A DNA stretch of 64,000 nucleotides from Bacillota bacterium (GTDB lineage Bacteria > Bacillota > Clostridia > Christensenellales > CAG-138). Positions within the stretch are counted from its first letter, which is position 1; every line of letters begins with the position of its first letter. The stretch lies in contig JAEYCM010000046.1 in the NCBI GenBank assembly GCA_023455425.1, forward strand, positions 22,944-86,943, in the 5' to 3' direction. Below, piece after piece: positions 8,757-18,731 of the stretch. The translations under genes were made by a program, and so were the position numbers. The notes under the pieces were generated by a model, which did not search any database, had not been told where the DNA came from, and saw only the letters and a program-made list of their open reading frames with translations.

Positions 8757-10523
8757 ATGGTAAAAATCGGTATACGCCCCACCATCGACGGCCGGCGCAA
8801 CGGCGTACGCGAATCGCTGGAAGAAAAAACGATGGGCATGGCAAAGTCCGCCGCCAAATTGATTTCTGAAAACGTCAAATATCCCGATGGCACGCCCGTG
8901 GAGGTCGTCATTGCGGATACCACCATCGGCGGCGTGTATGAGGCCGCCAAGTGCCAGGAAAAGTTCGAGCGCGAAGGCGTGGGCGTGACCCTCACCGTCA
9001 CCCCCTGCTGGTGCTACGGCACGGAGACCATGGATATGGACCCCAAGACCATCAAGGCCGTATGGGGCTTTAACGGCACGGAACGTCCGGGCGCGGTCTA
9101 TCTTGCGGCGGTCCTTTCCGCCCACGCGCAGAAGGGCCTGCCCGCATTCGGCATCTATGGCCGTGATGTGCAGGATCTTTCGGACAACAGCATCCCCGCG
9201 GACGTTTCGGAGAAGATCCTTCGCTTTGCCCGCGCGGGCGTTGCGGCGGCTTCCCTTCGCGCCAAGAGCTACCTGCAGATCGGCTCCATGTGCATGGGCA
9301 TTGCGGGCTCTATCCTCAACCAGGACATGTTCCAGGAATACTTCGGCATGCGCTCCGAGTCGGTGGATGAAACGGAACTCCTGCGCCGCGTCGACCTGGG
9401 CATTTACGATCATGAAGAGTTCGAGCGCGCGCTCAAGTGGACAAAGGAACACTGCAAAGAAGGTTTCGACCCCAACCCCGCGGACAAACAGTTTACCCGC
9501 GAGGAAAAGGACGCCCAGTGGGAATTCTGCGTCAAGTGCATGCTGATCGTACGAGACCTGATGGTGGGCAACCCCCGCCTGGCCGAGCTGGGCTTTATAG
9601 AGGAAAGCTGCGGCCACAACGCCATCGCGGGCGGTATTCAGGGCCAGCGCCAGTGGACGGATTACAAGCCGAATTTCGATTTCCTGGAGGCCATGCTTAA
9701 CAGCCAGTTCGATTGGAACGGCATCCGTCCTTCCTATATCCTTGCCACCGAAAACGACACACTCAACGGCATGACCATGCTCTTTGAGCACCTGCTGACC
9801 AACACGCCCGGTATCTTCGCGGATGTACGCACTTATTGGAGCCCGGAGGCTGTCAAGCGCGTGACCGGCAAGGAATTGACAGGCGACGCCAAGAACGGCA
9901 TCATCCACCTCATCAACTCCGGCGCTGCGGCTCTGGACGGCACCGGCGCCGCCAAGACGAGTGACGGCAAGCACACTATCAAACCCTCCTATGAGATGAG
10001 CCAGGAGGACGCTGAGGCCTGCCTCAAGGCGACCCAGTGGTGCCCGGCCAACAAGGGCTACTTCCGCGGGGGCGGATTTTCATCCAACTTCATCGGCGGC
10101 ACGCGCGGCGGCATGCCCGTCACCATGGCGCGTCTCAATTACGTGAAAGGCCTTGGCCCTGTCCTGCAGCTTGCAGAAGGCTACAGCTGCGAGCTTGACC
10201 CGGAAGTACACGCAAAGCTCGACGGCCGCACCGATCCCACCTGGCCCACCACCTGGTTTGCGCCGCGCGTAACCGGCAAGGGCGCGTTTACGGATGTGTA
10301 CAGCGTGATGGCCAACTGGGGCGCAAACCACGGCGCGTTCTGCTGCGGCCATGTGGGCGCGGACCTCATCACGTTTGCCTCCATGCTGCGTATTCCCGTT
10401 TCCATGCACAACGTGGAGAAGGAAAACATCTTCCGTCCCGCGGCCTGGGCGGCGTTTGGCACGGATGACCTTGAGGCTGCGGATTACCGCGCCTGCAGCG
10501 CGTTCGGCCCGCTGTACAAGTAG
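8757..10523 (+). CDS. fucI: L-fucose isomerase
   Basis: A 588-residue cytoplasmic enzyme that converts L-fucose to L-fuculose, the first step of fucose breakdown. Length matches the family (about 590 residues). Recognisable segments are IGIRPTIDGRRNGVRESLE at the N-terminus, CMGIAGSILNQDMFQEYFGM, the metal-site region ATENDTLNG and a C-terminal GANHGAFCCGHVG region followed by RIPVSMHNV. An in-frame start 90 bases upstream is less likely because AAAGGAG lies six bases before the ATG at 8757. It follows the fucose ABC operon behind a terminator. Fuculose kinase and aldolase are not in the window, so the pathway must be completed elsewhere. Confidence 0.95.
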   Translation: MVKIGIRPTIDGRRNGVRESLEEKTMGMAKSAAKLISENVKYPDGTPVEVVIADTTIGGVYEAAKCQEKFEREGVGVTLTVTPCWCYGTETMDMDPKTIKAVWGFNGTERPGAVYLAAVLSAHAQKGLPAFGIYGRDVQDLSDNSIPADVSEKILRFARAGVAAASLRAKSYLQIGSMCMGIAGSILNQDMFQEYFGMRSESVDETELLRRVDLGIYDHEEFERALKWTKEHCKEGFDPNPADKQFTREEKDAQWEFCVKCMLIVRDLMVGNPRLAELGFIEESCGHNAIAGGIQGQRQWTDYKPNFDFLEAMLNSQFDWNGIRPSYILATENDTLNGMTMLFEHLLTNTPGIFADVRTYWSPEAVKRVTGKELTGDAKNGIIHLINSGAAALDGTGAAKTSDGKHTIKPSYEMSQEDAEACLKATQWCPANKGYFRGGGFSSNFIGGTRGGMPVTMARLNYVKGLGPVLQLAEGYSCELDPEVHAKLDGRTDPTWPTTWFAPRVTGKGAFTDVYSVMANWGANHGAFCCGHVGADLITFASMLRIPVSMHNVEKENIFRPAAWAAFGTDDLEAADYRACSAFGPLYK

Positions 10524-10723
10524 CCTTAAGTCCCGAAGCGCTTTCGTCGGCTGTTATATTGAATTCCAGTATGGGCGCTGTATCCGGCGGCCGCGCGGGG
10601 GTAAGGTATTCCTGCGCAGGGCTATGGTACAGCGCCCAACAAAATGTAGGGTTCCCAACAGCTTCGGAAAGCCCTGGGGATCTATTTCAGAAACCGCCCT
10701 AAAATAGTTTTCAAAATGGGTGC

Positions 10724-10769
10724 TTAGGGCTGTTACAGCCCTAAGGGAGTGTTTGAGGGTAGAACCCTC
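10724..10769 (+). repeat. Paired-hairpin repeat, copy 2
   Basis: Hairpin one is TTAGGGCTG / CAGCCCTAA (10724-10744); hairpin two is GAGGGT / ACCCTC (10754-10769). Stem bases differ from copy 1 but pair fully. Confidence 0.75.
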
Positions 10770-10793
10770 GGTGTACCACCTTTTCCAACACGC

Positions 10794-10823
10794 AGGATGT
10801 TCTTTATGGGCATCCTTTTTTAT
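10794..10823 (+). terminator. Possible terminator of fucI transcript
   Basis: Six-base stem AGGATG / CATCCT with an 11-base loop, followed by TTTTTATT. Confidence 0.45.
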
Positions 10824-11127
10824 TACATCGGCTGTGTGGGATGCATGGAAAAGAATTTCCTGCCCGCTTTTGAAATTCATACAGCCGGATATGTACAGGC
10901 ATAGAATTTTTACTGAGGATATAAAAAACGCCCGCGAACCTTTTTATCGGTGGGTTTTCATTTCCCCGCGTCAACGTGCATAGAAATAGCTAAGAAATAG
11001 CTGTCATAGCCGCAGTTTCCCAACATTAGAGAACAAATTGCAAAAATTCATGCACGCATGCAGGTATAAACCTGGTTGGTATGGCAATACTCACTGCATC
11101 CAAAGTATGACAGGGGAGAGATCAATC

Positions 11128-12063
11128 ATGACTGTAGAAAACCGTCAATACACACAGCAACACTCCGCCCGTCTGGGTTGGAGCGCCCAGGAGGACGCCT
11201 TGCTGTTTGAGGCAGTCCGCATCGCCCGCGAGGCAGGAGCGCCGCTTAAAGCGGTGTTTGACGATGTTGCGGAGCGCACGGGCCGAAGGCCGAACAGCAT
11301 ACGCAATTATTACTACGCCCGCGTCAAGCAGGAAAACGGAAGCAACGCGCAACTCCAGCACAACCCGGCATTTATTCCGTTTACGGATGAAGAGATCCAT
11401 CACCTGCTCACCACCGTGTTGAGTGCGCAGGCGCGCGGAGTCTCCGTGCGGGCCTGCACATTGCAGATGGGCAATGGCGATAACCGCGCCATGCTCCGCT
11501 ACCAGAACAAGTACCGTTCCCTCTTGAAGAGCAACCCGGCGCTCGTCCGGCGCGTGGCCAAGGAGCTCCGGGAACAGGGACAGCCCGCTTTTGATCCGTT
11601 TGAAAAGGCTGCGCCCGTACGCCGCGCCGGAAGGCCGCGCAAGCAAAGCGGCAGCCTATTGGATGTGGTGGGCGGCGTTGTGAACCAACTTGACCGCGTG
11701 GAGGGCCTAGACGTATCCGCTTTCTTTGAGTCTTTAGGCGCTTTGGCCGTATCCGCGGCAAAGGGCGTCGCGGCGCAGCAGCGCCTGCAGGCAATGAACG
11801 GCGGCGAGGATATCGCGCTGCTCATGGAAGAGAACCAGGAGTTGAAGGCGCAGTTGAACGACCAGAAGCAGGAGCTTGCCGCCCAGCGTGAACGGTTTAC
11901 CACGCTGCTTGGTTATTTCCGCCAACTGATGGACGTCAACCGCGAGTTTCTGGGCATGACCTCCGTTACGAAGGTCAGCAGCCTGAGCAACTATATCCGC
12001 GAGCTTTCCCGCAACATGGAAGACTGCGAAAAATGGATGTTTGACGTTACGCCCATGGCGTAA
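11128..12063 (+). CDS. Myb/SANT-like DNA-binding protein with coiled coil (RsfA-like N-terminus)
   Basis: A 311-residue protein. Residues about 15-65 (WSAQEDALLFEAVRIARE, then RRPNSIRNYYYARVK) look like a Myb/SANT-type helix-turn-helix of the kind in the Bacillus prespore regulator RsfA. A second basic helical region follows (FTDEEIHHLLTTVL to RYQNKYRSLLK), then a basic linker (RRAGRPRKQ) resembling an AT-hook, and a C-terminal coiled coil (LMEENQELKAQLNDQKQEL). This suggests a dimeric DNA-binding regulator. GGGGAGAG precedes the ATG at 11128 by seven bases; an upstream in-frame ATG lacks a site. The sporulation link is inference from the RsfA resemblance. It stands alone with a strong terminator. 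Confidence 0.65.
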   Translation: MTVENRQYTQQHSARLGWSAQEDALLFEAVRIAREAGAPLKAVFDDVAERTGRRPNSIRNYYYARVKQENGSNAQLQHNPAFIPFTDEEIHHLLTTVLSAQARGVSVRACTLQMGNGDNRAMLRYQNKYRSLLKSNPALVRRVAKELREQGQPAFDPFEKAAPVRRAGRPRKQSGSLLDVVGGVVNQLDRVEGLDVSAFFESLGALAVSAAKGVAAQQRLQAMNGGEDIALLMEENQELKAQLNDQKQELAAQRERFTTLLGYFRQLMDVNREFLGMTSVTKVSSLSNYIRELSRNMEDCEKWMFDVTPMA

Positions 12064-12082
12064 TCGTGTGAGGATGAGGAAA

Positions 12083-12110
12083 GGCTCCGGAATATTCCGG
12101 AGCCTTATTT
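12083..12110 (+). terminator. Intrinsic terminator of the Myb-like gene
   Basis: A perfect 22-base palindrome at 12083-12104 (half-stem GGCTCCGGAAT) followed by TTATTTTTT. Confidence 0.9.
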
Positions 12111-12228
12111 TTTGATCAAGCGCCTGCCATTACCCATATAAAGGCGCGTTTCACAGCAAGCCGGGCAATGGTATAGCCTTGCCCTTTGTGCGCATATTAA
12201 CAGAAAATGTACAGGAGGATTGATAAAA

Positions 12229-12741
12229 TTGAAAAAAACAGCTTTGGTTTTGATCTTGGTGCTCATGCTTACTTCGGCATTCGCCTGCGCCACCACGCCG
12301 GAAGTTACGCCTAGCCCAACGGGAACGGTAGGTACGTTACCCGCAGAAGAGACAGCGCCCGCTGCCTCGCCGGAAACATCTCCTGCCGCGTCGCCTGAAG
12401 TGTCGCCCGATGGAACGATTCCCGAGGCCTCTCCCGACACATCCCCGGGAGCTTCCCCGGGCGCGGGCATTACGGCTTCGGCAAAGGGGTATGGCGGGGA
12501 CGTGACCGCGACGCTGACGCTGGTGGACGGCAATATCGGGGACTTTTATCTGGAAGGACCGAACGAGACGGAGGGCGTAGGCAAAGCGGCGCTAGAAACC
12601 TACAACAAAACGCTCTCGGAATTAAAGGGCAAGCCTCTTTCGGGCTTTGATCCCTCCAAGCTTGATACGGTCTCGGGCGCCACAGTTACCTCCACCGCCG
12701 CAAAGACCGTGCTGGCGGATGTTATGAGCAAAGCAGGATAA
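12229..12741 (+). CDS. FMN-binding-domain lipoprotein
   Basis: A roughly 170-residue exported lipoprotein. The signal MKKTALVLILVLMLTSAFAC ends in a lipobox cysteine, followed by a long Pro/Ser/Thr/Glu linker of near-repeats (SPETSPAASPEVSP), a spacer that lifts the domain off the membrane. The C-terminal ~85 residues match the FMN_bind fold, with DTVSGATVTSTA near the end; the S/T-G-A-T motif is where FMN is covalently attached by ApbE in this family. A role in extracellular or membrane electron transfer is inferred. The start is taken as TTG at 12229, ten bases after GGAGG; the upstream TTG at 12220 is too close. No apbE or rnf gene is nearby. Confidence 0.75.
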   Translation: MKKTALVLILVLMLTSAFACATTPEVTPSPTGTVGTLPAEETAPAASPETSPAASPEVSPDGTIPEASPDTSPGASPGAGITASAKGYGGDVTATLTLVDGNIGDFYLEGPNETEGVGKAALETYNKTLSELKGKPLSGFDPSKLDTVSGATVTSTAAKTVLADVMSKAG

Positions 12742-12759
12742 AGGGCTGAAGAATGATAT

Positions 12760-12789
12760 AAAACGGACAGACGATCGTCTGTCCGTTTT
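12760..12789. terminator. Terminator after the FMN-binding lipoprotein
   Basis: A perfect 30-base palindrome (half-stem AAAACGGACAGACGA) with A and T tracts at its two ends, so it can act on both strands. Confidence 0.85.
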
Positions 12790-12835
12790 AGCGTGTAAAA
12801 AAACAGGATTACAGTTGTCCTTTGCAGAAGGGATT

Positions 12836-12883
12836 CCCAAGGGCGTGTCACTTGGGTGGGAGTTCGAGGGCAAATCCCTTGAA
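12836..12883 (+). repeat. Paired-hairpin repeat, copy 3
   Basis: Hairpin one CCCAAG / CTTGGG (12836-12856); hairpin two TTCgAGGG / CCCTtGAA (12863-12883). Surrounding bases closely follow the copy at 50003-50050. Confidence 0.7.
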
Positions 12884-12941
12884 AAGGGCCTGCTGATAAC
12901 GGAACGGGCGGAGGATCATCTGCCCGCTGCTGTTCCTGCCG

Positions 12942-13892
12942 TTATTCCTGTTCTGCCGACAAAGCAGTCACGGCTACGGGGCAGGCCTCTTCTTCAATCG
13001 CTTGTTTTTTACGGCGCAGCTTATGCCCGAGTTCAGAAAGCACAATCGAGCCTGCGATGAGGGACGCGCCCAAAAGAAAGCGCAGCGTAAACGGCTCCTG
13101 TAAGAATACGATGCCAAACAGGAACCCAAACGGCGCTTCCGTACTCATCAGCAGGGATGCGTGGGAGACCGGCGCGTACTTTAAACCGACATTCTCCAGC
13201 AGCAGCGCAAGCAGCGTGCACCCAAGCCCCAGGTATAGAAGCGAGGAAACGGTCTCGGGCAGCAGCAGCATTTCGGGGGTGGGGAACGGTTCGGAAAACG
13301 CACCCGCAATGGCGCCGCTTGCAGCGGCAAACAAAAACTGCAGCGCGGTCAGCAAAAACACATCCATGCCGTTCGCGGTAAAGCGTGCCACCGCCACGAT
13401 GTGTACGGCGTATAAAATGCCGCAGAAAAACGTAAGCACATCTCCGATGTTGACGTGAGAGCCCTGCTGAAGCGCAATAATACCTACGCCCGAAAGACAC
13501 AATACGGCGGCCAGCGCGGCGTGCGTTCCCGGCCTTTTCCTGCTGATGAACCAATGGAACAGCGGCACCAGCACCACATATATCGCGGTGATGAAGGCGT
13601 TGTTGCCTGCCGTTGTATAGTTTAGGCCCAGCGTTTGCACATAATAGCCCGCATAAAGAAGTACGCCGCATACCATGCCCGCAAGGAGCATTTGCCTGTT
13701 CATACGCAATACGCGCTTCCACAGGATGGTGCACAAGATCACGGCGGCGATTGCGAAACGGAAGCAAAGCAACCAGTTGACGGGTAAAAGGTCCAAAGAA
13801 TTCTTCATGACGACGAAGCCGCTGCCCCAAATAAGCCCCGCAAAAAGAAGGGCAAGTTCCGCCATCAGCACCTGTTTTTTTGTAGCCTGCAC
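12942..13892 (-). CDS. EamA/DMT-family transporter
   Basis: A 316-residue protein with ten hydrophobic segments in two tandem halves, the layout of EamA drug/metabolite transporters. Typical features are AGLIWGSGFVVMKNSL in the first segment and a second-half segment ending STEAPFGFLFGIVFLQE, close to the family signature. It probably exports amino acids, metabolites or drugs; the substrate cannot be read from sequence. The start is a GTG at 13892 preceded by GAAAGGA. The protein ends in a basic, then acidic cytoplasmic tail. It is a single gene convergent with the FMN-binding lipoprotein. Confidence 0.85.
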   Translation of the reverse strand: MQATKKQVLMAELALLFAGLIWGSGFVVMKNSLDLLPVNWLLCFRFAIAAVILCTILWKRVLRMNRQMLLAGMVCGVLLYAGYYVQTLGLNYTTAGNNAFITAIYVVLVPLFHWFISRKRPGTHAALAAVLCLSGVGIIALQQGSHVNIGDVLTFFCGILYAVHIVAVARFTANGMDVFLLTALQFLFAAASGAIAGAFSEPFPTPEMLLLPETVSSLLYLGLGCTLLALLLENVGLKYAPVSHASLLMSTEAPFGFLFGIVFLQEPFTLRFLLGASLIAGSIVLSELGHKLRRKKQAIEEEACPVAVTALSAEQE

Positions 13893-14097
13893 AAATACGC
13901 ATTCCTTTCAGAACAATATGCGTATTATACCATAGAAGAAAAGCGGATATAGTATAAAAGCGCGTGTGTGTTTAGGCCGCAGGCGAAAATCGCACGCGCA
14001 TAAGAAGACTATAATAAATAAATAGCCGCAAGCGGCTATTATAGCACAAAAGGCGGCTGCCGAAAAAGCGCGGGCAATTTATTAAAATAAATATCCA

Positions 14098-14127
14098 TTG
14101 ACAAACCACGCGCATACCATGTAAAGT
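14098..14127 (+). promoter_or_regulatory. Promoter of glutamine synthetase
   Basis: TTGACA (14098-14103) and TAAAGT (14122-14127) separated by 18 bases; predicted start near 14134. Confidence 0.6.
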
Positions 14128-14150
14128 AATCGTATCTTTAAGGGCAGCAA

Positions 14151-14193
14151 GGGCGCTGTGCTAACTTTTAGCACGGCGCCCTCATATTTTTTT
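14151..14193 (+). terminator. Terminator in the glutamine synthetase leader
   Basis: Stem of 14 pairs with one mismatch (GGGCGCtGTGCTAA / TTAGCACgGCGCCC) and a 3-base loop, followed by a T-rich run (TCATATTTTTTT). It begins about 17 bases after the predicted transcription start and ends about 40 bases before the glnN start codon. Such a position suggests transcription attenuation; I could not find a competing antiterminator stem. Confidence 0.7.
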
Positions 14194-14231
14194 AGGATGA
14201 ATTTCAAGAAAGTTGACTAGGAGGAAGTAAC

Positions 14232-16313
<2,082 letters not shown>

Positions 16314-16766
16314 GGTCCAGGGCTTAGCGGGAGCTCTGATCCTTTTTACCGTTCATATTCTTCTTCCTGAGGCAAAGGCGTCCGGCTATGTACCGGGCGC
16401 TTTTGCTATGTCGATTTGGCGGCGCTATGCACCGCGCAAATCGAAGGGGATACGGCATCGCCAAACGGCAGAGCCGCTTGGCGATGCTTTCCGCAGCCTG
16501 CCTGCATCCTTTCGGACGCGGTCGGCGGCTGCGAGAGGTGTCTTTTGCGGCGTACATGCCGCCGCAAAAGACGGATTGATATGGATGTTCTAATGAACAG
16601 AATCAATGATAAGATCAAAGAGATAATAAGTTTTTGCAATCTACATGACTCATGAATAAAGCAAATTATTAATGGTAAATATCAAAAAAATAATAAAATA
16701 AGTCTGTCCAAGTCCTGTGCCTCATATATTGTTACGACAGAACGACGAATGAGAGAGGTGCAGTCT
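16314..16766. other. Hairpin-rich intergenic region after glnN
   Basis: About 450 bases without a supported gene. It holds a terminator (16374-16404), a hairpin GCCAAaCGGC / GCCGcTTGGC, and another TTTTGCGGCG / CCGCCGCAAAA near 16540-16570. Overlapping short ORFs on both strands are by-products of these inverted repeats. The last ~100 bases are AT-rich and probably hold the next promoter. Confidence 0.5.
16374..16404 (+). terminator. Intrinsic terminator of glnN
   Basis: Stem AAAGGCGTCCGG / CCGGGCGCTTTT (12 pairs, two wobbles) with a 7-base loop, 60 bases after the stop. Confidence 0.75.
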
Positions 16767-18269
16767 ATGGAACCCATCTGGAGCGAATTGCAACTGGAGC
16801 GCATGGCGGGCAGGACCGCGGCGCAGGCGTTTGTAGAAGGCGATATTCCCATGCCTGCCGGGCGGGACGTACAGCATATTTTGCAGACGGATGCACAAAT
16901 TCAAAACGAAACTGCGCGCTGCGCAAACGGCCGGGTGGATGTGGACGGCACGCTTACGCTGCAGCTGCTCTGCGTCAGCACGGAAGGAACGCCCTTTGAC
17001 GTGCATGCATCCACGCGATACAACCACAGCATCCCGGTGGAAGGCGCGGAAGAAGGCATGCGCGCGGAGGTTACGCCGCAGCTCATGGATATCCGGACGA
17101 CTTTGGATAACAACCGCGCGCATCTGGAGGCGGTGGCGGATCTCAATGCTACCGTGCAACAGGATGAAAACACGCGGGTCATCACGGATGTGCGCAACGC
17201 AAGAAACCTGCAAACGCGCTATGAACAGATGCAGCTTGGGCGCATCCGTCCGGTTGCGGAGGTTTCCCTGCGCGCAAGGGAGGAGATTGAGGCGCCGGGC
17301 GTCGTTCAGGTGCTGCGCGTAAACGTGGCCCCGCACATTGACAATGTAACGCTGGAGGCAAATGGCGCGGCTGTAGAGGGGACGTTATACCTCTATGCGC
17401 TGTATCTGGATGAAGAGAACCGGCTGATGCAGGCGATGCTGCGCGCTCCATTCAGCGAACTCATCCCGTTGGAGATGGATGTTTCCACCTGCACCCGGGT
17501 TTTTGCAACCCCCAGCGTACGGGATATTTCCGGGAATGTGGCGACGCCGGGCGAAAGCCTGGAGCTCAACACCACCGTACAAATTTCGGTTATGTGCATC
17601 ACGCGCGAGGATGTCAACACACTTTCGGACGCCTATTCGGCGGACGGCGGCGTGGAGGTGCAGCGGCAGACGATGGAGCAGCTTACGCCTGTTTCCACCA
17701 CAACCGGCCTGTGCAGGATTACGGAGACGTTGCGCGTGCCGGATGAAGACCCGGAAGTCGCGCGCGTCATATTTACCTCTGCCCGGCCCACCGTACTTGG
17801 TCTTACGGACAACAACGGCCAGCTTGGGGTGGACGGCATACTGGTCACTTCCGTGGTGTACGCGGACAGTAGCGGCGCTACCAGCGTCTTTGAAGAGGAT
17901 ATCCCGTTCCGCTGCGTGGTCGATGTCCCGTACACGGCGGACGCGATGGTGAACGTGCGTGCGCTCGAGGTGCGCGGCATGGGTACGGGGCGTTCCGTGC
18001 AGGTAGAATACTTGCTTGAAACGCAGGCAAGGGTGTTTGAACGGCAGCAGATGGAGCTTGCCGTAGGCATGGAGGAAGCGGTTCCCGTTTCGCGGGAAAA
18101 CGGCATTTACGTCCATATGGCGAATGCCGGTGAAGCGCTGTGGGACATCGGCAAGCGCTATGGCGTCACGGTCGATCAGCTTGAGGATTGGAACCCGGAG
18201 GTGGGCGATACGCTTTTAGAAGGAACACCGATTCTCATTCTTTCCAATTCCGGGCGCAGGCGCAGCTGA
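16767..18269 (+). CDS. DUF3794 and LysM domain protein, probable spore-coat assembly factor
   Basis: A 500-residue protein with repeated SPOCS/DUF3794-type segments over roughly residues 30-430 and a C-terminal LysM domain of about 45 residues (GEALWDIGKRYGVTVDQLED, then GTPILIL). DUF3794 plus LysM is the architecture of SpoVID/SipL-like coat morphogenesis proteins, where LysM binds peptidoglycan or lipid II and the SPOCS domain binds SpoIVA. That role is inferred from architecture. There is no signal peptide, as expected for a mother-cell protein. GAGAGGTG lies six bases before the ATG at 16767; the in-frame ATG at 16749 lacks a site. Confidence 0.8.
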   Translation: MEPIWSELQLERMAGRTAAQAFVEGDIPMPAGRDVQHILQTDAQIQNETARCANGRVDVDGTLTLQLLCVSTEGTPFDVHASTRYNHSIPVEGAEEGMRAEVTPQLMDIRTTLDNNRAHLEAVADLNATVQQDENTRVITDVRNARNLQTRYEQMQLGRIRPVAEVSLRAREEIEAPGVVQVLRVNVAPHIDNVTLEANGAAVEGTLYLYALYLDEENRLMQAMLRAPFSELIPLEMDVSTCTRVFATPSVRDISGNVATPGESLELNTTVQISVMCITREDVNTLSDAYSADGGVEVQRQTMEQLTPVSTTTGLCRITETLRVPDEDPEVARVIFTSARPTVLGLTDNNGQLGVDGILVTSVVYADSSGATSVFEEDIPFRCVVDVPYTADAMVNVRALEVRGMGTGRSVQVEYLLETQARVFERQQMELAVGMEEAVPVSRENGIYVHMANAGEALWDIGKRYGVTVDQLEDWNPEVGDTLLEGTPILILSNSGRRRS

Positions 18270-18306
18270 TGAATGCCGGCCGGGCTGTTGCCTGGCCGGA
18301 TAGGGT

Positions 18307-18340
18307 GAAAAAGCGGGCTGCCTAGTATAGGCAGCCCGCT
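18307..18340 (-). terminator. Terminator of the HU gene
   Basis: Stem of 13 pairs (AGCGGGCTGCCTA and its complement) with a 3-base loop at 18312-18340; on the minus strand it is followed by TTTTT. It may also stop transcription of the DUF3794 gene from the other side. Confidence 0.85.
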
Positions 18341-18358
18341 GTGTATGCGGAGGGCAAT

Positions 18359-18631
18359 TTAGTTCAAAGCGTCCTTGAAAGCTTTGCCGGCTTTGAAAGA
18401 GGGAGCCTTGGACGCGGGGATGTCGATTTCGGCCCCGGTCATGGGGTTGTGGCCCTTGCGCGCTTCGCGGCTCTTGACTTCGAACACGCCAAAGCCAACC
18501 ATCTGAACCTTCTCACCGGCCTTCAAAGAAGCGGTGACGGTGTCTACAAAAGCATTGATCGCCTTTTCGGCGTCCTTCTTGGAAAGCTCGCTCTTCTGCG
18601 CGACGGCAGCGATCAGATCCGTTTTGTTCAT
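18359..18631 (-). CDS. hup: HU-family DNA-binding protein
   Basis: A 90-residue nucleoid protein that binds and bends DNA as a dimer. It shows the family pattern: MNKTDLIAAVAQKSELSKKD at the N-terminus, GFGVFEVKSREARKGHNP leading into the DNA-binding arm, and the C-terminal PSFKAGKAFKDAL. The arm contains the conserved NPMTG proline-containing tip. The ATG follows AAGGAGG. A terminator with five Ts follows the gene and a promoter is visible about 60 bases upstream. HU downstream of mazG and the SpoVB-like gene is a common order in Clostridia (Bacillus has spoVT-yabM-yabN nearby). Confidence 0.95.
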   Translation of the reverse strand: MNKTDLIAAVAQKSELSKKDAEKAINAFVDTVTASLKAGEKVQMVGFGVFEVKSREARKGHNPMTGAEIDIPASKAPSFKAGKAFKDALN

Positions 18632-18690
18632 AAGTGGATTATCCTCCTTAAATGTTCAGTGTTTCATTTAGCATTATTATGCCGAAACCT

Positions 18691-18719
18691 ATTGTATCAG
18701 CCTTTTTGCCGATATACAA
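18691..18719 (-). promoter_or_regulatory. Promoter of the HU gene
   Basis: Minus strand: TTGTAT (18719-18714), 17-base spacer, TACAAT (18696-18691). Confidence 0.55.
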
Positions 18720-18731
18720 GCCCCTTATGCC

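Larger units (their letters stand above)
10524..11127. other. Intergenic region between fucI and the Myb-like gene
   Basis: About 600 bases without a supported gene. It contains a paired-hairpin repeat (10724-10769) and a small terminator-like hairpin (10794-10823). The rest is unremarkable. Short ORFs here lack ribosome-binding sites. Confidence 0.5.
13893..14231. other. Intergenic region before glutamine synthetase
   Basis: About 340 bases without a gene. It holds a 9-bp hairpin with an AA loop (14021-14040, AATAGCCGC / GCGGCTATT), the glnN promoter and the leader terminator described separately. Confidence 0.5.

Noticed and set aside
8664..9974. Minus-strand 436-codon ORF opposite fucI
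   Set aside because: Shadow of fucI caused by GC-rich third positions; no start signal and no domain.
16324..16655. Several overlapping 60-80-codon ORFs after glnN
   Set aside because: All lie in a hairpin-rich intergenic region and are open on both strands because of inverted repeats; none has a good ribosome-binding site.
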